A stretch of 56,663 bases of DNA from Pilatotrama ljubarskyi. Taxonomy: Eukaryota; Basidiomycota; Agaricomycetes; Polyporales; Polyporaceae. This document shows positions 10,967 to 22,041 of this stretch, piece after piece. The notes beneath the pieces are model-generated. The model searched no databases. It worked only from the letters and a program-made list of their open reading frames with translations, and was not told the origin of the DNA. The translations under genes and the position numbers were made by a program. Positions within the stretch are counted from its first letter, which is position 1. Every line of letters starts with the position of its first letter. Location of the stretch: the NCBI GenBank assembly GCA_022385805.1, contig MU277789.1, positions 1 to 56,663 of the forward strand. The letters are read 5' to 3'.

Positions 10967-11653
10967 CCGCCGGCGACGGTGCTTCCTCCTGGGAGCTGGC
11001 GGCCGCTGCCGGGACGGTCGTCGGCGTCGGTAACGGTGTTGGCGTCGGCGTCGGAGGGGCGCTGGGCTCGGAGTGGAGATGCTTGCGAGATGCGTCGGTT
11101 GTGTCTGTGTCTGTGATACATCTACAATGTTATAATCTTGGATGCTCGAGCCTGTGCAGCTGGCGGGTCGCATCAGCGTGTCTGCGATACTATGAAGGGG
11201 CGAGATGATGAGGAGACGGCCAATGGGACAGGGCCCGCAAGCGAGCCAATGGGCGGGCGGGGGCGAATGTCACTAAGGAGACACGATCACTGATCATCTG
11301 TTCTGTCACGACAGCACAGATTCGGTCGCGTGTCGGCCTGCTCATATAGAGCGACTCGCCCTCCTTTCCTCCCGTCTCCCCATCCCCTTCCCTCCGTCTT
11401 CGTTTTCGGGCTTCTCCTCTCCCTCCTTTTATTCTTTCAGCGGTCAGCACAATCCGTCCAACCTTCTCTCTCTCTGACAGCGATGCTGATCTACCGTTTG
11501 CAGAGCGCTTCGCGTCTACGCAAAGCTTCCCGCACTTTTTGCTCCGCGCAACTGCTAGACAGTCTCGACAGCGTAGACCGCTACCACTCATTTGGCAACT
11601 AACGTATACTATCCGGGACCCGTCACGACTATCAGCTGTCTTAATTGCCCGAC
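10967..11653. promoter_or_regulatory. Intergenic region before the wall-protein gene
   Basis: It holds the 3' end of the carrier transcript and the promoter of the next gene. A CATATAGA element at 11343-11350 is followed by a long pyrimidine-rich tract (about 11352-11480) and then the ATG at 11654. No convincing coding sequence is seen. Confidence 0.5.
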
Positions 11654-13746
11654 ATGAACTCCGTCATCATCGCCCTTGGCCTGGCAGGCGCCGCTGCCGC
11701 GCAGATCGTCGCCGGCCCCGTCTCCATGGTCCCCGCCTCCGACATCTACGGCTCCGCGACGCCCACCGCGGCCGACAACTCCAACCAGTACTCCGCCCCC
11801 GCGTCGCAGTACACCCAGCCTCCAGCGACCGATGGAGGCTACTCGGACATGCCCTACTCATCCTTCATGTCTGGCGGCTACAAGAGCATGAACTGTGGGT
11901 ACGGCTACTCGAAGCAGAGCGACGGCTCCTGTAAGGCGATGAGCTGGGTGCGTGCTTTATGCTGCGCGACGAGACGCGCGAACGTGCGCTAAGCTAACGT
12001 GCCTGTGCCTGATCTAGTGGCAAACCGAGGGATGCTACGAGACGATCATCATCAACCAGTAAGCGACGCGTCTTTTCGCTCCTTTTGCTCGTATTCACGC
12101 GTCTTGCAGCGGAGGAAGCGGATATGGAGGCGGTTACGGTGGAGGGTACGGTGGGGGATATGGTGGCAGCAGCTGCGATAGCGGCTACACGGCGACCGTC
12201 ACGCAAACCATGACGGACACCATGACTGTCACCAAGACCATGACCGACGTACGTATTCTCTTCGTTCTCTTCGCGAGCTCCATGGCTCACAGCTTCTGCA
12301 GGTCTCGACGATCGCGACCACCGTCACCATGCACGACACGATGACGGTCACCAAGGTCTCCACTGACATTGAGTCGGTCACCAAGACGGAGATTGCGACG
12401 TCGACGAAGCTCATCCCCACCACCCGCGTCTGGGTCTCGACAGAGACGATCGACAACACCAAGACGATCGACCACACGCTCACCGCGACCGAGACGAGCA
12501 CGCAGGTCAACGTCTACACCAAGACGCTCACGGACACCGAGACCGCGACGAAGACCCAGACTCAGCACGAGACGGAGACCGACACCGCGACCGTTACGAT
12601 GCTCAGCACCATCATCCAGCCGACAACGTACTTCAAGACGTACGTCCAGACCTCGGTCATCGACAAGGTGAGCAAATTCCGGAACTATTAGCAGGCATGC
12701 TGAATCCTGAGCAATCTTCGCGACTCTCAGACCAAGACCATCGAGATGACCCAGACGTCGACGATCACGGATGAGATGACCATCGTCTCCACCGCCACCG
12801 CGACCAAGGTCGAGACCGACTTCATGACCGTCACCCAGGTCAGCACGGTCACGCAGCCGACCACCTACGTCTCCACCTCCGTGAGCACCGAGGTCATCGA
12901 CAAGGTCAGTCGAGCGCGGTGGCCACCATTTGGGATGTGCGTTGCTGACTGGCTTTCCGCAGACGAAGACCGTCGAGAACACGATCGTCCAGACCATGAC
13001 CGAGGACAGGACCTACGTCAAGACGTACCTCTCGACGGCCACCGCGACTCAGACTGAGACCGACACCGTCTCGCTCACTGCGACCCAGACCCAGACGGAG
13101 ACCTCCACCGCGACCGTCACGGACACCAGCCTCTACTCGTGCCTTGCGGGCGTAAGTGTCCACATATGCCTGTCAGCGACATGTGATGCTGACCGCGACG
13201 CTTTGTTCACAGTGCAAGACGAGCTACTACCTGACGCCCGGCAACGCGATGTCGTACACCTACACGTCGAGCGCCGCGATGACCACCTCGACCCAAGCCT
13301 CCTGCTATGGTGACAGCTGCAACAAGTCGTCGAGCTCGGGCGGCTACTCTGGCTCCGGCTACTCCGGCTCCGGCTCAAGCGGCTACTCGGGTTCCGGCTC
13401 CGGCTCGAGCGGCTACTCCGGTTCCGGCAGCAGCAACGACAACAGCAAGGACTGCTCCAGCGGCGACTGCGGCTCCTCTAGCTCCGGCAGCTACGGCTCC
13501 AGCGGCAGCTCGTCGTCGTCGAGCAGCTCTAGCTCGTCGTCCTCCAGCAGCAGCAGCAGCAGCAGCTCTTCCTCTTCCTCGTCGAGCGGCTCGTCCGACA
13601 AGAACAGCAACAGCGGGTACAACGGCTCCAACGGTTACGGCGGGTCGTCGTCGTCTAGCTCCTCCAGCTCGTCATCGTCAGGCAGCGGCAGCTCTTCGAG
13701 CAGCTCGTCGTCAGGTTCCTACGGTGACTCGTCCTACAAGTACTAA
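11654..13746 (+). CDS. Secreted Thr/Ser-rich repetitive cell-wall (adhesin-like) protein
   Basis: Seven exons (11654-11947, 12018-12058, 12110-12248, 12302-12667, 12731-12904, 12963-13151, 13213-13746) give 578 aa. Residues 1-18 are a signal peptide (hydrophobic core, then AAAAQIV). Next come a Tyr/Ser/Pro region with CGYGYSKQ..GSC and a Gly/Tyr run (YGGGYGGGYGGG). About 250 residues follow that are dominated by Thr, Val, Glu and Lys in repeats such as TMTDTMTVTKTMTD and VTQPTTY. The last 160 residues are Ser/Gly with poly-Ser runs, ending SYGDSSYKY. I see no enzyme domain and no clear GPI signal. Thr density predicts heavy O-mannosylation; a structural wall or surface role is inferred from composition only. 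Exons 4, 5 and 6 join at VIDK|TKT boundaries in phase 0. Confidence 0.82.
13496..13710 (+). repeat. Poly-Ser codon repeat tract
   Basis: The last exon of the wall-protein gene contains long runs of mixed Ser codons (AGC, TCG, TCC, TCT) broken by Gly/Tyr/Asn spacers. Mixed codon use suggests an old, selected low-complexity tract rather than a recent microsatellite, apart from a short run of AGC units near 13545-13566. Confidence 0.7.
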
Positions 13747-14741
13747 AAGGGACATTTCGCGCGCATGATCACGGACTCATAGTCGAACTGAATACGGACA
13801 GTTTGGTAGTCTCTCCGTGTTGTCTTTGGTAGATAGTTGGTTGTTACCCCTTGCACATACCGCACACACCCGCTTTCCACTGAGGCAGCCGGACATTGTT
13901 AGGATGAATACGTTGCTTGCATACCGCTTCAGCTATCACTTTTCCCTCTTCGTTCATATATATTCTATCCTTGCTGAAGCTATAAATTAATCGGGCCATC
14001 GGAAGCACTCCAGCCGACGTGTGAAGTACGGGTACCTTCGCATGCGGGAGTAGTGCCTCCCTGAGTACGTGTAGCGCGTTTGTGGTGCACGGCGGTGCCT
14101 CTTCTGTCGTCGGGTGTGCGCGTGGCCGACCCGGCGTCCATCCTTTGCGGGTTCTTAGCTTCACTACTGTCGCAGAGGCAGTCACACAGGTCTCGGTATG
14201 CATGTGGTGTTGCCCCTAGAACCCTCATCCGCCGCCTTCCAAGGTTCTTTGACAGTCGAGGACCCTCAGATTACCGGATTCTGTCTGTGTCTTCTCCCGC
14301 GAATTTCGCATGGTACGCGACATGCCTGAACAGCGTGCCGCTGGGGGTCCTCTCGGTGCAGATCCGCTTCCGCAAGAGGAGTCCGGGGCCATCGATGGAC
14401 GACGTCGAGTCGTACAATGTCGTACACCGTCCGCCATTCTTCCGAGTGCGAGTCGGACAAAGACGCCTCGGCAACCTGCGGGCGCCCATTTCGCCCTGGA
14501 ATGGGCGTCTCTCTGGGCTTACGATGGCAGACCGAGGGAGAGCACCGACGATGGCGACTTTTTGCTCATCTGTACCACACGCATCTCCAGGTTCCGGTTT
14601 ATCGACCCGTCGACTGCTTGGCTGACGCCAATTGACAAGAGTCGGAGGGTAAACCGGCGGTCGTGTGCGCTTGTCTGTAGCTCACGGACGACACTCCGAG
14701 GTCAGCGCACTCTACAACCGCGCAAGAGTCGAGGCGGCAGC
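13747..14741. other. Intergenic region with an unresolved open stretch
   Basis: The first 200 bases should be the 3' UTR of the wall-protein gene. Between about 14230 and 14640 three plus-strand frames are open for 100 codons or more. One encodes SVSSPANFAWYATCLNSVPL, which faintly resembles segments of fungal F-box proteins, but no intact gene can be assembled. It may be a decayed fragment or chance; the promoter of the thioredoxin-like gene must also lie here. Confidence 0.35.
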
Positions 14742-15275
14742 ATGCCCCTGCAAGAATCGCCAGACCCTGCGGACCCCTCGTGGTTGCAGAGCGTGACCGC
14801 CGACTTTTTGATACTCTTCTCCTCGCGTGACGAGAGCGGTAAACTCTGGTGCCCGGTGCGTAGCACGCCCCTTCCCGTGTGTAACCCTCCGGCTTGATAG
14901 GAATCCTGCCATACAGGACTGCGTCGCCGTCGAGAATGCCGTCCAGGAGACGTTCGGTCCTGCAGACGGCCCGTCTGGCTTGATAGTTTACGTTGGACAG
15001 CGGGCGGAGTGAGTCTTCCTCCTCTTCGTTCTGCCATGACACCCTTTCATCCAGGACGCCTCGCTTAGGTGGAAGACGCCTCTGAACCCGTTCAGAGCCG
15101 GCCCGTGGAACGTCGATTCAGTTCCTACTGTCATCAGGACGCGGGACGTGAGTTGTTTTCTCGGATGCCATACACCACATGGGCGCTTCACGGAGTCGGC
15201 TGAACTGTACGTTCGCAGGGAGCCCGGCTTGTCGAGGGAATCACTGAGCAGCTTGCCTCATTTGTGCGCCAGTAA
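14742..15275 (+). CDS. TXNDC17/TRP14-like thioredoxin-fold protein
   Basis: Four exons (14742-14855, 14917-15008, 15069-15147, 15219-15275) give 113 aa, matching the compact family of about 120 aa. The redox motif WCPDC is rebuilt across the first intron (WCP|DC) and is preceded by FLILFSSRDESGKL. Downstream blocks are VYVGQRAEWK, NPFR and the cis-Pro region SVPTVIRTRDGARLVEG. TXNDC17-type proteins are cytosolic disulfide reductases that act on small disulfides and selected proteins and are reduced by thioredoxin reductase. Both active-site cysteines are present, so activity is likely. The predicted start lies about 20 residues before the fold, as expected. Confidence 0.88.
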
Positions 15276-15723
15276 TGCCCCCAGTGACCCGTGTAAGGAA
15301 TCGCGACCATATGGCATGACCCGTAGCTCCTGGACCAGACGCCCAGGTGCAGGGGTGTCTAGATTCCGATTTGTCGTATCAGCGCCGGACGCCTGCCACG
15401 ATGCGCTCGCGGACTGTATCGGTGTCTCCGAGGTAGAGTCTCTCCCGTAAAAAGCTCAGGCCTTTTCGGCTGGACGATCGAGCCCCTTCTCTCCTGCCTG
15501 CCCTCTGCCAGTTCTTCAGGTGGCTGCGGGCACCGATTTCCTGGGGCAGCTGGGAGCGGAGTAGCGGATCGTCCACGATGAGAAGCGCTTGGGCCACCAT
15601 AGCCGGATGGGCAAACCACGCAGAGCGTGATCAGACGAATGCCAATGGAAGTCTCTGAATTTCCGGTTCAGTCTCCTACTTAACCTGGGGGCCGTCCGTC
15701 TGTCAGATGTCCCGCCCTGCACC
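15276..15723. other. Intergenic region
   Basis: These 448 bases separate two plus-strand genes. ORFs here are short, overlap on both strands and show no motif. It should contain the 3' UTR of the thioredoxin-like gene and the amidase promoter. Confidence 0.45.
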
Positions 15724-17704
15724 ATGCCCCCGAACAGCGACTTCAGTCCCATCATGGCTGCCGACATATCCAAGGGTCCGCTCAAGCGTCCATCTGTGGC
15801 GATGGTGCAAGAGGTTTCACAGGCGAAGAAAGCGGAGCGAGAACAGCGCCTGTCCAGGCGGCCGCAGTGGCGACTGAAGCAGCAGGTTCCCCCGGAGCTG
15901 ACGGACGTTTCGGGGCTCCCGACATCGCAGCTCACCCCCCGAGAATATGAAATCGTGCATCTGGACGCCACCGCGCTCGCCGAGGCCATCCGCGAACGGC
16001 GGTATACGGCCGTGGAGGTCCTCGAAGCGTTCTGCCATGTCGCGACGATCGCGCAGGATCTGACCAACTGCTTGACCGAGGTGTTCTTCGATGAGGGTCT
16101 CCGGAGGGCGCAGGAGCTCGATCGATATATGGAGCAGACCGGATGCGTCGTCGGCCCCCTGCATGGCGTTCCCGTGTCGATCAAAGACCATGTCTGCGTA
16201 AAGGGCCATGACACCGCTACGGGCTATGCCGCGTGGGCCTTCCGCAAGGTAGCTGAGAAGGATGCGGTGGCCGTTGACGTTCTGAGAACGGCTGGGGCTG
16301 TCATCTACGTAAAGACTGCGAACCCACAAACCTTATTAGTATGTCCCGCAGCGTCGAATAAGGCTGGATGAGTCGACTCACCCTCGTTATAGTCGCTCGA
16401 AACAAACAACAACATCTACGGGAGGACCCTGAACCCGCATAACCGTTGTCAGTAACCTTGTACCCCTGCATCCGGTCCAGAATGCGTGACGGCTGACATG
16501 TCGTCACACACAGCGCTCACCCCCGGGGGGAGCAGCGGCGGCGAGAGTGCCCTGATTGCGGTGCACGGCAGCCCGTTAGGAATCGGTACAGACATTGGTG
16601 GTTCGATTGTGAGTTTGACATACGAGATCACAGGGATCTAGGCACTAAGAAACGTTAATCTAGCGCATTCCTGCAGCGTACATGGGCCTGTATGGCCTAA
16701 AGGGGTCCGTCGGCCGCATGCCGCACGCAGGCCTTATGGGTTCCCATGACGGGATGGATGCTATTATCGGGGCACTGGGGCCCATCGCGACCTCGGCGCG
16801 GGACCTCGCGCTGTTCTGCCGCGTCATGCTCCAGCACGAGCCGTGGCTCGCGGAGCCGCCGCTTCTGGAGATGCCTTGGAAGCAGGCCGTCGCGGACGGA
16901 GCGAGCCTGCCCGAGAAGCTCACGGTGGCCATCCTTTGGGACGACGGCGTGGTCACGCCGCACCCGCCCATCCTGGATGCACTGAAGCGTGTGAAGGGCG
17001 CGCTGCTCGCAGCGGGCCACGACGTGATAACTTGGGAGCCCGTCGGCCACCAAGAGGCTTGGGATCTCATCGTACGTCCGCGGCACACCGGATCTGTCAT
17101 TCGCCCGCTGATACACATTCTTGGCCCGCAGCTCAAACTGTACTTCCTGGACGGAGGCGAGGAGTACAGACAGATGCTCGAACACGACCCGCCCGTCCCC
17201 CAGACGGATTGGATCCTCTCCCAGGTACCGAACGGCGGAAAGCCATATACCGTCGCCGAGTCCTTCAAGATCAACCTCGAGCGGGAAGCGTTCCGCGCCA
17301 AGGTGCTCGCACACTGGAACGCTGCCAAGGCACGCACGTCGACCGGCAGACACGTCGATGCCGTACTGAGCCCCGTCGCGGCCACCCTAGCCCCTCGACA
17401 CGACACGACCCGGTGGTGGGGCTACACGTCCTACTGGAACTTGATGGACTACCCCGCGGTGGTGTTCCCGGTGGGACGCTTCCGTGCTAGAGACTACCAG
17501 CCGCAGAAACTGCCTGACGGCGCAGTGCACGGTGGCGATCCTCGCAGCGAGAACGAACGCGTAGTCAGGGCGCAATGGGATCCGAAGACATATGATAACA
17601 TCCCTGTCAGCCTGCAGCTCGTCGGGAGGCGATTGAACGAGGAACGTTTGCTGGGAATGCTAGGGAGGGTTGAACAGGCCCTTTCTCGCTTCCAAGACCA
17701 GTAA
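15724..17704 (+). CDS. Amidase-signature family hydrolase
   Basis: Four exons (15724-16338, 16393-16447, 16514-16608, 16664-17704) give 601 aa. The amidase signature Ser-cisSer-Lys triad is visible: Lys in VSIKDHVCVKG, cis-Ser in LTPGGSSGGES, and the nucleophile Ser in GIGTDIGGSIRIPA. Flanking blocks KTANPQTLL, NIYGRTLNPHNR and GLYGLKGSVGRMPH are typical of fungal acetamidases and fatty-acid-amide-hydrolase-like enzymes. The enzyme hydrolyses a carboxylic amide; the natural substrate cannot be read from sequence. No signal peptide is evident, so it is probably intracellular. The first ATG (15724) is used, but 15754 and 15802 are also possible. The full catalytic set is intact. Confidence 0.9.
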
Positions 17705-18357
17705 TGGTGATGCATTCCGGAAGGACTACGCGCCGTCGGCTGATAGTAACGGGTCAATTTGTAACATCTTTGCTTTAGGGCTAGTGCGCCGTGGGAATAT
17801 AGCTGTAGTATAAACATCTGCGCAAGGCACCTATCACCCAGGCTTGATCGCAAGTCGACGGAGCCGGCATCCCGAATGGGTTTGTCGACAGACCCAGAAT
17901 CGAGGGCGAGGAAGGTCACAGCAATGAGCGTATCTCACTTGAGACTGGGTGCACGGCCAGACGGCGAGGCTTGCGACCGCCCGAGCGGCCACACATGGAT
18001 ATCCGCAGTCGTGTGGAAGAGTCGGCTCGTTCATCAACGAACGCAGGCGATCGAGATAGTGCGACCGCAGGCATAACGTCTGCGGCTGTTCTGCAGACGT
18101 CAGGGCGAATGCAAAGCGGTCCATTTTTCATTGACAGGCCGTTGAAATCGGTCGACGGAAGAGGATGGGCTGGTGGGGCAGATACCCGAACCGGACCCAT
18201 GCCGGGATGCTTGGGGATATCACCTCCCATCCGGAGCAATGCGAGATGATGTTGAGAGCGGATAAACGGTACGCACGGATGGGACCTCATGGGTCTGCGG
18301 GCGTCATGAAGAGTACACGGCTCGTTGGGACTTTTGTCCGTCACAGACATCCAGATA
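17705..18357. other. Intergenic region, no supported gene
   Basis: Several overlapping ORFs occur on both strands, the longest on the minus strand (17916-18455), but none has a motif and the longest overlaps the better-supported minus-strand model upstream. This should be the shared 3' region of the amidase and that model. Confidence 0.4.
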
Positions 18358-19151
18358 TCAGCATCCGCGGCTGAAGCAGAGAGCGATGCTGTCGGTTTGT
18401 GTCTCGGTCGCGAGCGGTGATGGGGGTGGTGTTCGCGGCATCTTGAACGGGCCATTCGTGGGTCTGGAGAAAGCGAGCTGTTCAGACGAGGTGCGAGCTC
18501 GGAGTCGGAGCGAGGCTGGCGGCGGAGAGGGAGATCTTGCGATCAGATTCGCCTGCAGTGCCAACGGAGAGCGCAGGGAGCGCCCGTCGGGCTGCATGTA
18601 CGACTTGCCCCGCTTGTCCAGCACTTCCATGACTTGCTGCTGAAACTCGTGCAGATCCTCGTCAGACCACCGGTGAACACCGCCTTGCAAAATGGGCTCC
18701 CTTCGCTCATAGCTGACGATGTGTTGAACTGCCAGGCAATGGACTACACCCGGCATGGCGGGCTCCTCCGGACAGATGCACGCAGCGAGATCATCTTGTG
18801 GAGGTGTCACGACATCTCGTAGATGCGAAAACACCCCGCACTTATGTAACCTTCTCTGGCATAGCGCAAGGCCTTCCGAGTCCCTCGTTAGCCGTCCTCG
18901 CAGGTCAGGACGACTCGGACTTGCACGCGAACGAGGACAGAATCACCGAGGACGTATAGCCATGACCAATGATGCTGTCCACCCGCTCGTGCGCTAGCGC
19001 CTCCCCCAGACGAAATTTGACAAGCGCTCCTGTCGGACGGACATCCAAGGCGAGTCTTACTCAGGAGATGGGATATGGGATCAGGTATTCCTGTACTGCG
19101 CTCGCCGCCCGGCGAGTCACAGATCCGGCCCAATGGTCCTGCTGAGATCAT
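18358..19151 (-). CDS. Hypothetical protein (197 aa, four-exon model)
   Basis: I do not recognise this protein. The last exon (18712-18358) has a protein-like sequence: REPILQGGVHRWSDEDL, FQQQVMEVLDKRGKSYM, then a Ser/Pro/Arg-rich disordered tail with PRTPPPSPL. Upstream, exons 19151-19061, 19029-18927 and 18855-18811 join it with consistent phases through LVKFRLGEALAHERVDS and GHGYTSSVILSS. All four exons together are divisible by three. The splice sites are canonical but some are weak (GTGCAA, GTGACA donors). No membrane segment or signal peptide is visible. The model may miss an upstream exon, or the region could be a degrading gene. Confidence 0.4.
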
Positions 19152-19479
19152 GTCCGATTCCCTGAAAGTGGCCCGTCATCCCTAGCGGTGACCGACCGTA
19201 AACCCCGCAGACGCCCTCGCGTGCGTTCTAACCAAGTTCGCTCATTTTACAACACTTGTCGTTTATTCGTGACATGGCTGTTCCTGTCGTGCGCATAAAA
19301 GCCCTCAGGGCCTGCCCACTTCAACACTGCTCAGCCCTCCAACCGACCCGCCCTACCATCCCGGTCTACTTTCTCCTGTCCTCTCCCTATATCTATATAG
19401 CTCCTCATCCAGGTAAGGTCTCCCCCATCCCCGCCGTATTTGAACTGTGGTCTCACCCTCGCAGTACTAGCCCTTCACC
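19152..19479. promoter_or_regulatory. Divergent promoter region with probable 5'-UTR intron
   Basis: A CATAAAAG element near 19294 and a CTATATATAG-like element near 19387-19400 precede the GNAT-like gene. A consistent intron (GTAAGG at about 19412 to CTCGCAG at about 19463) ends just before the ATG, suggesting a 5'-UTR intron. Confidence 0.45.
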
Positions 19480-20686
19480 ATGCCCGGCATCAACGCGTCC
19501 ACCTCTCGCAATATCTTCGTAATGCAACATAATACCGCCGCTTGCTTCCTTTCCTTCACGTCCCCCTTCCTCCGTCGACATGAAGCTTCATCCAACATCG
19601 TCTTGGCCCACGCTCTCAAGCGTGTCGACGCCCAGACAGCGCTCAGCGGCTTCGAGTTTACGTCGGAGTCGGACGTCTTTGCGCGCCTCTACTCGGCGGA
19701 TATGGATTCCTACGCACCGCGCCCTACCAAGAACGCGTTCTGGCTCACTGTGTGGAGTCACTCCTCTCCATCAAGCCCCCCAACGCTCGACCTCGTCCTG
19801 GCTTGCGTCGACTGGACTTTGGGCGACTATCCGATCTTCCTTTGGACGCCCAACCGCATCTCCGCGTCTTCCAGCGCATGGCTCGCACCTCGCGTAGCAG
19901 AGCTCGCTGCTCATCTGAACCTATGCGTTCCTCCTGAGCGCGTCTTTTCCGTGTTCGGCCTCACCTCTCTCGTAAAGGCGTTTGCACGCACCTGGACGCA
20001 CACTACGGGCTTTGTAGTCGAGCCTGAGCCTTTCTACGCGGCGCTGTTCTCGTACTGCACCGCGCGTACCTTCCGGCCTTCGGATGCTCCGCTCCCAGAG
20101 GGTCACCTGCTGAGGAAAGCGACGCCGGACGACTTGCAGCCCGTCGCACAGCTCTGCAAGGAGTTCGCTGATGATTCGGTGGGTGTCGCAGGTCCATCGC
20201 AGGCGTCCTGGGCTGAGCTGACCCGGATCTCGCATCAGATCTATTTCCCCCTGAGCATTGAGCGCGCCAGGGTCGAGGCCCGCGAACTCATCTCGAAGGG
20301 GCTCGTGTGGGTGTACGATGCGGCAGGCGACATCACCACCATCTGCGCCGTCACGCGGAATAGTCACCGAGTGTCCGCCATTACCAAGGTCTACACCACG
20401 CCGCGGTGGAGGCGACGGGGTTGCGCCGAGTATCTGGTGCGCGAGGTCACAGCCCAGTGAGTCTCGCTTTGTCTTGCCGCTAGGTGTTTGCCGGTCCTGA
20501 CCGCAGTCTAGGTTGCTGTTCAGCATCGGAAAGGAGTCCGTCGTCTTGTACGTCGGCCACGAAAACAACGCCCAGCGCGTGTATGACCGCGTGGGCTTCG
20601 CGGGGCTGTGCGGAAAAGACAAACCCGAAGCCGTCGAGGACTCGTTGGAGCTGGGATTCGTCGGAGCCGACAGGGGACACTGGTAG
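19480..20686 (+). CDS. GNAT-fold acetyltransferase-like protein
   Basis: Two exons (19480-20456, 20512-20686) give 383 aa. The C-terminal third carries the GNAT pattern: a strand (AAGDITTICAVTRNSH), the acetyl-CoA-loop region VYTTPRWRRRGCAEYLVREV (motif A, R-R-x-G-like with Cys), then SVVLYVGHENNAQRVYDRVGF, the motif B pattern of the family. The N-terminal 200 residues form a second, less conserved domain (WLTVWSHSS, DYPIFLWTPN) seen in fungal proteins with this architecture. It is probably an N-acetyltransferase of unknown substrate. The loop R-R-R-G-C departs slightly from the Q/R-x-x-G-x-G/A consensus, so cofactor binding needs checking. Confidence 0.75.
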
Positions 20687-21235
20687 TGCCGGTTCCTGGT
20701 TCCGACGTGCAGACTCTTGGCCGACGCGGCTGGTCCAGCAGACACTGTCCAGGTTCCGAGTTCCGTGACACTCAAGAAACTCGCAGTCCAACTGTAGCTC
20801 TAGGTTATCTCTACCATTAAGTTTGGCTAGTAACAGATCAGTGTTCCATCTTCCGGATATCTACGAATTACTCTTATTATAGTACTATTACACATGTACT
20901 CGCTTCACATTCGTATTATTATAGTGACATCCATCTCTCGTTACTTGGACGCCGCGTGCGTAGCGCTTTGGCATATCCTAGACCCTTAGGGCACTGATGC
21001 GGGACACGTTGGGATCATGAGAATATCGAGCATACTCAGCAATGCAGCAGCCCATCGGGTGTGGCGGCCATATCAGGTAGTTCAAGTCAGCTATGGATCA
21101 AACCGTGGACGTCCGAATGTACAGGTGCACGTCTTCCGTGCCGAGGAGTCCCCGGGCCGACATGTCTGGCGCAGGTGCGAAGGCCTTTGATACGTGTCCG
21201 GGAGGATTCAAGACGTCCATTATGCTGCATAGCCC
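20687..21235. other. Convergent intergenic region
   Basis: This is the 3' region of the GNAT-like gene and of the MoaC-type gene. It is relatively AT-rich around 20860-20930 with TTATTATAG repeats on both sides, fitting polyadenylation signals. No gene is seen. Confidence 0.5.
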
Positions 21236-21979
21236 CTACAGATGAGTCCGTACAAAGCTTCCGCTCACGCCGCCCTCCTTCCTCGTAACAGTGATGTCTC
21301 CGATAACCATCTCCTTTCCGGCGACAGCCTTGAGCATATCCCACACTGTCAGGAGGCCGACGGATACCGCAGTCAGTGCCTCCATTTCCACGCCGGTCTT
21401 GCCCTCGCACGAGACCGTCGCACGACAGACGATGCTGTATTCGGGACGCTGCGCCTGACGTATCCCGATATCGGACCTCGTGTCGCACGCGAAGTCCTGG
21501 CCGGCTTTTGTAGGCGCGTCGGACGCGGTCCGATGACGATGATGAGCGACCTCAGGGTGCAGGGTCACGGATATGTGCGAGAGCTGCAGCGGGTGGCAGA
21601 GCGGGATGAGCTCCGAGGTCCGCTTGCAGCCCATGATCCCGGCGAGCTGGGCGACAGTCAGCACGTCGCCCTTCGCCTTGGCCTTCTCCTTCGCCCTCCG
21701 CATCGCGACGGCTTCGGCATCTTCGGAAAGATCTTCCTCGGGCCCCTGTTCGTCATGTTCGCCAGTGACGAGCTCGTAGGCAATTTTCGGAACGATGATG
21801 CGTCCCGACGCCGTAGCGTACCGGCTGGTCGGTTCCTTGTGCGCCACGTCGACCATGGAGGGACGACCTGACTCATCTATGTGGGACAAGCGTGGGGTGC
21901 GAGAAGCTGTGTTTCCGGTGGCAACGGTGGTACTGAAACAGCGTACTGCCGCGGGTCGAGCGCACTGGACCGGTATCAT
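21236..21979 (-). CDS. MOCS1: MoaC-type cyclic pyranopterin monophosphate synthase (MOCS1B-like)
   Basis: MoaC converts the product of MoaA (3',8-cyclo-7,8-dihydro-GTP) to cyclic pyranopterin monophosphate in molybdenum-cofactor synthesis. The 247-aa frame has no intron. It contains SHIDESGRPSMVDV, KGDVLTVAQLAGIMG with the conserved Lys, LIPLCHPLQLSHI, TGVEMEALTAVSVGLLT, VWDMLKAV and the C-terminal TRKEGGVSG. All are hallmark MoaC blocks. The ATG at 21979 gives a Cys/Arg/Ser/Thr-rich leader resembling a mitochondrial presequence. There is a family-specific acidic/basic insert (about residues 75-105) before KGDV. It lies 147 bases downstream of the MoaA stop codon on the same strand, and a possible splice could fuse the two. 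Confidence 0.9.
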   Translation of the reverse strand: MIPVQCARPAAVRCFSTTVATGNTASRTPRLSHIDESGRPSMVDVAHKEPTSRYATASGRIIVPKIAYELVTGEHDEQGPEEDLSEDAEAVAMRRAKEKAKAKGDVLTVAQLAGIMGCKRTSELIPLCHPLQLSHISVTLHPEVAHHRHRTASDAPTKAGQDFACDTRSDIGIRQAQRPEYSIVCRATVSCEGKTGVEMEALTAVSVGLLTVWDMLKAVAGKEMVIGDITVTRKEGGVSGSFVRTHL

Positions 21980-22041
21980 GTTGAAGAGCCCAATACCCGG
22001 CGAGCGTGGAATTGACCGGAGTAGGACGGGGCGATGCACAC

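Noticed and set aside
12287..12997. Long minus-strand ORF of 236 codons
   Set aside because: It is the antisense shadow of the Thr-rich repeat exons; its Arg/Asp/Gly-rich sequence follows from the plus-strand codon pattern.
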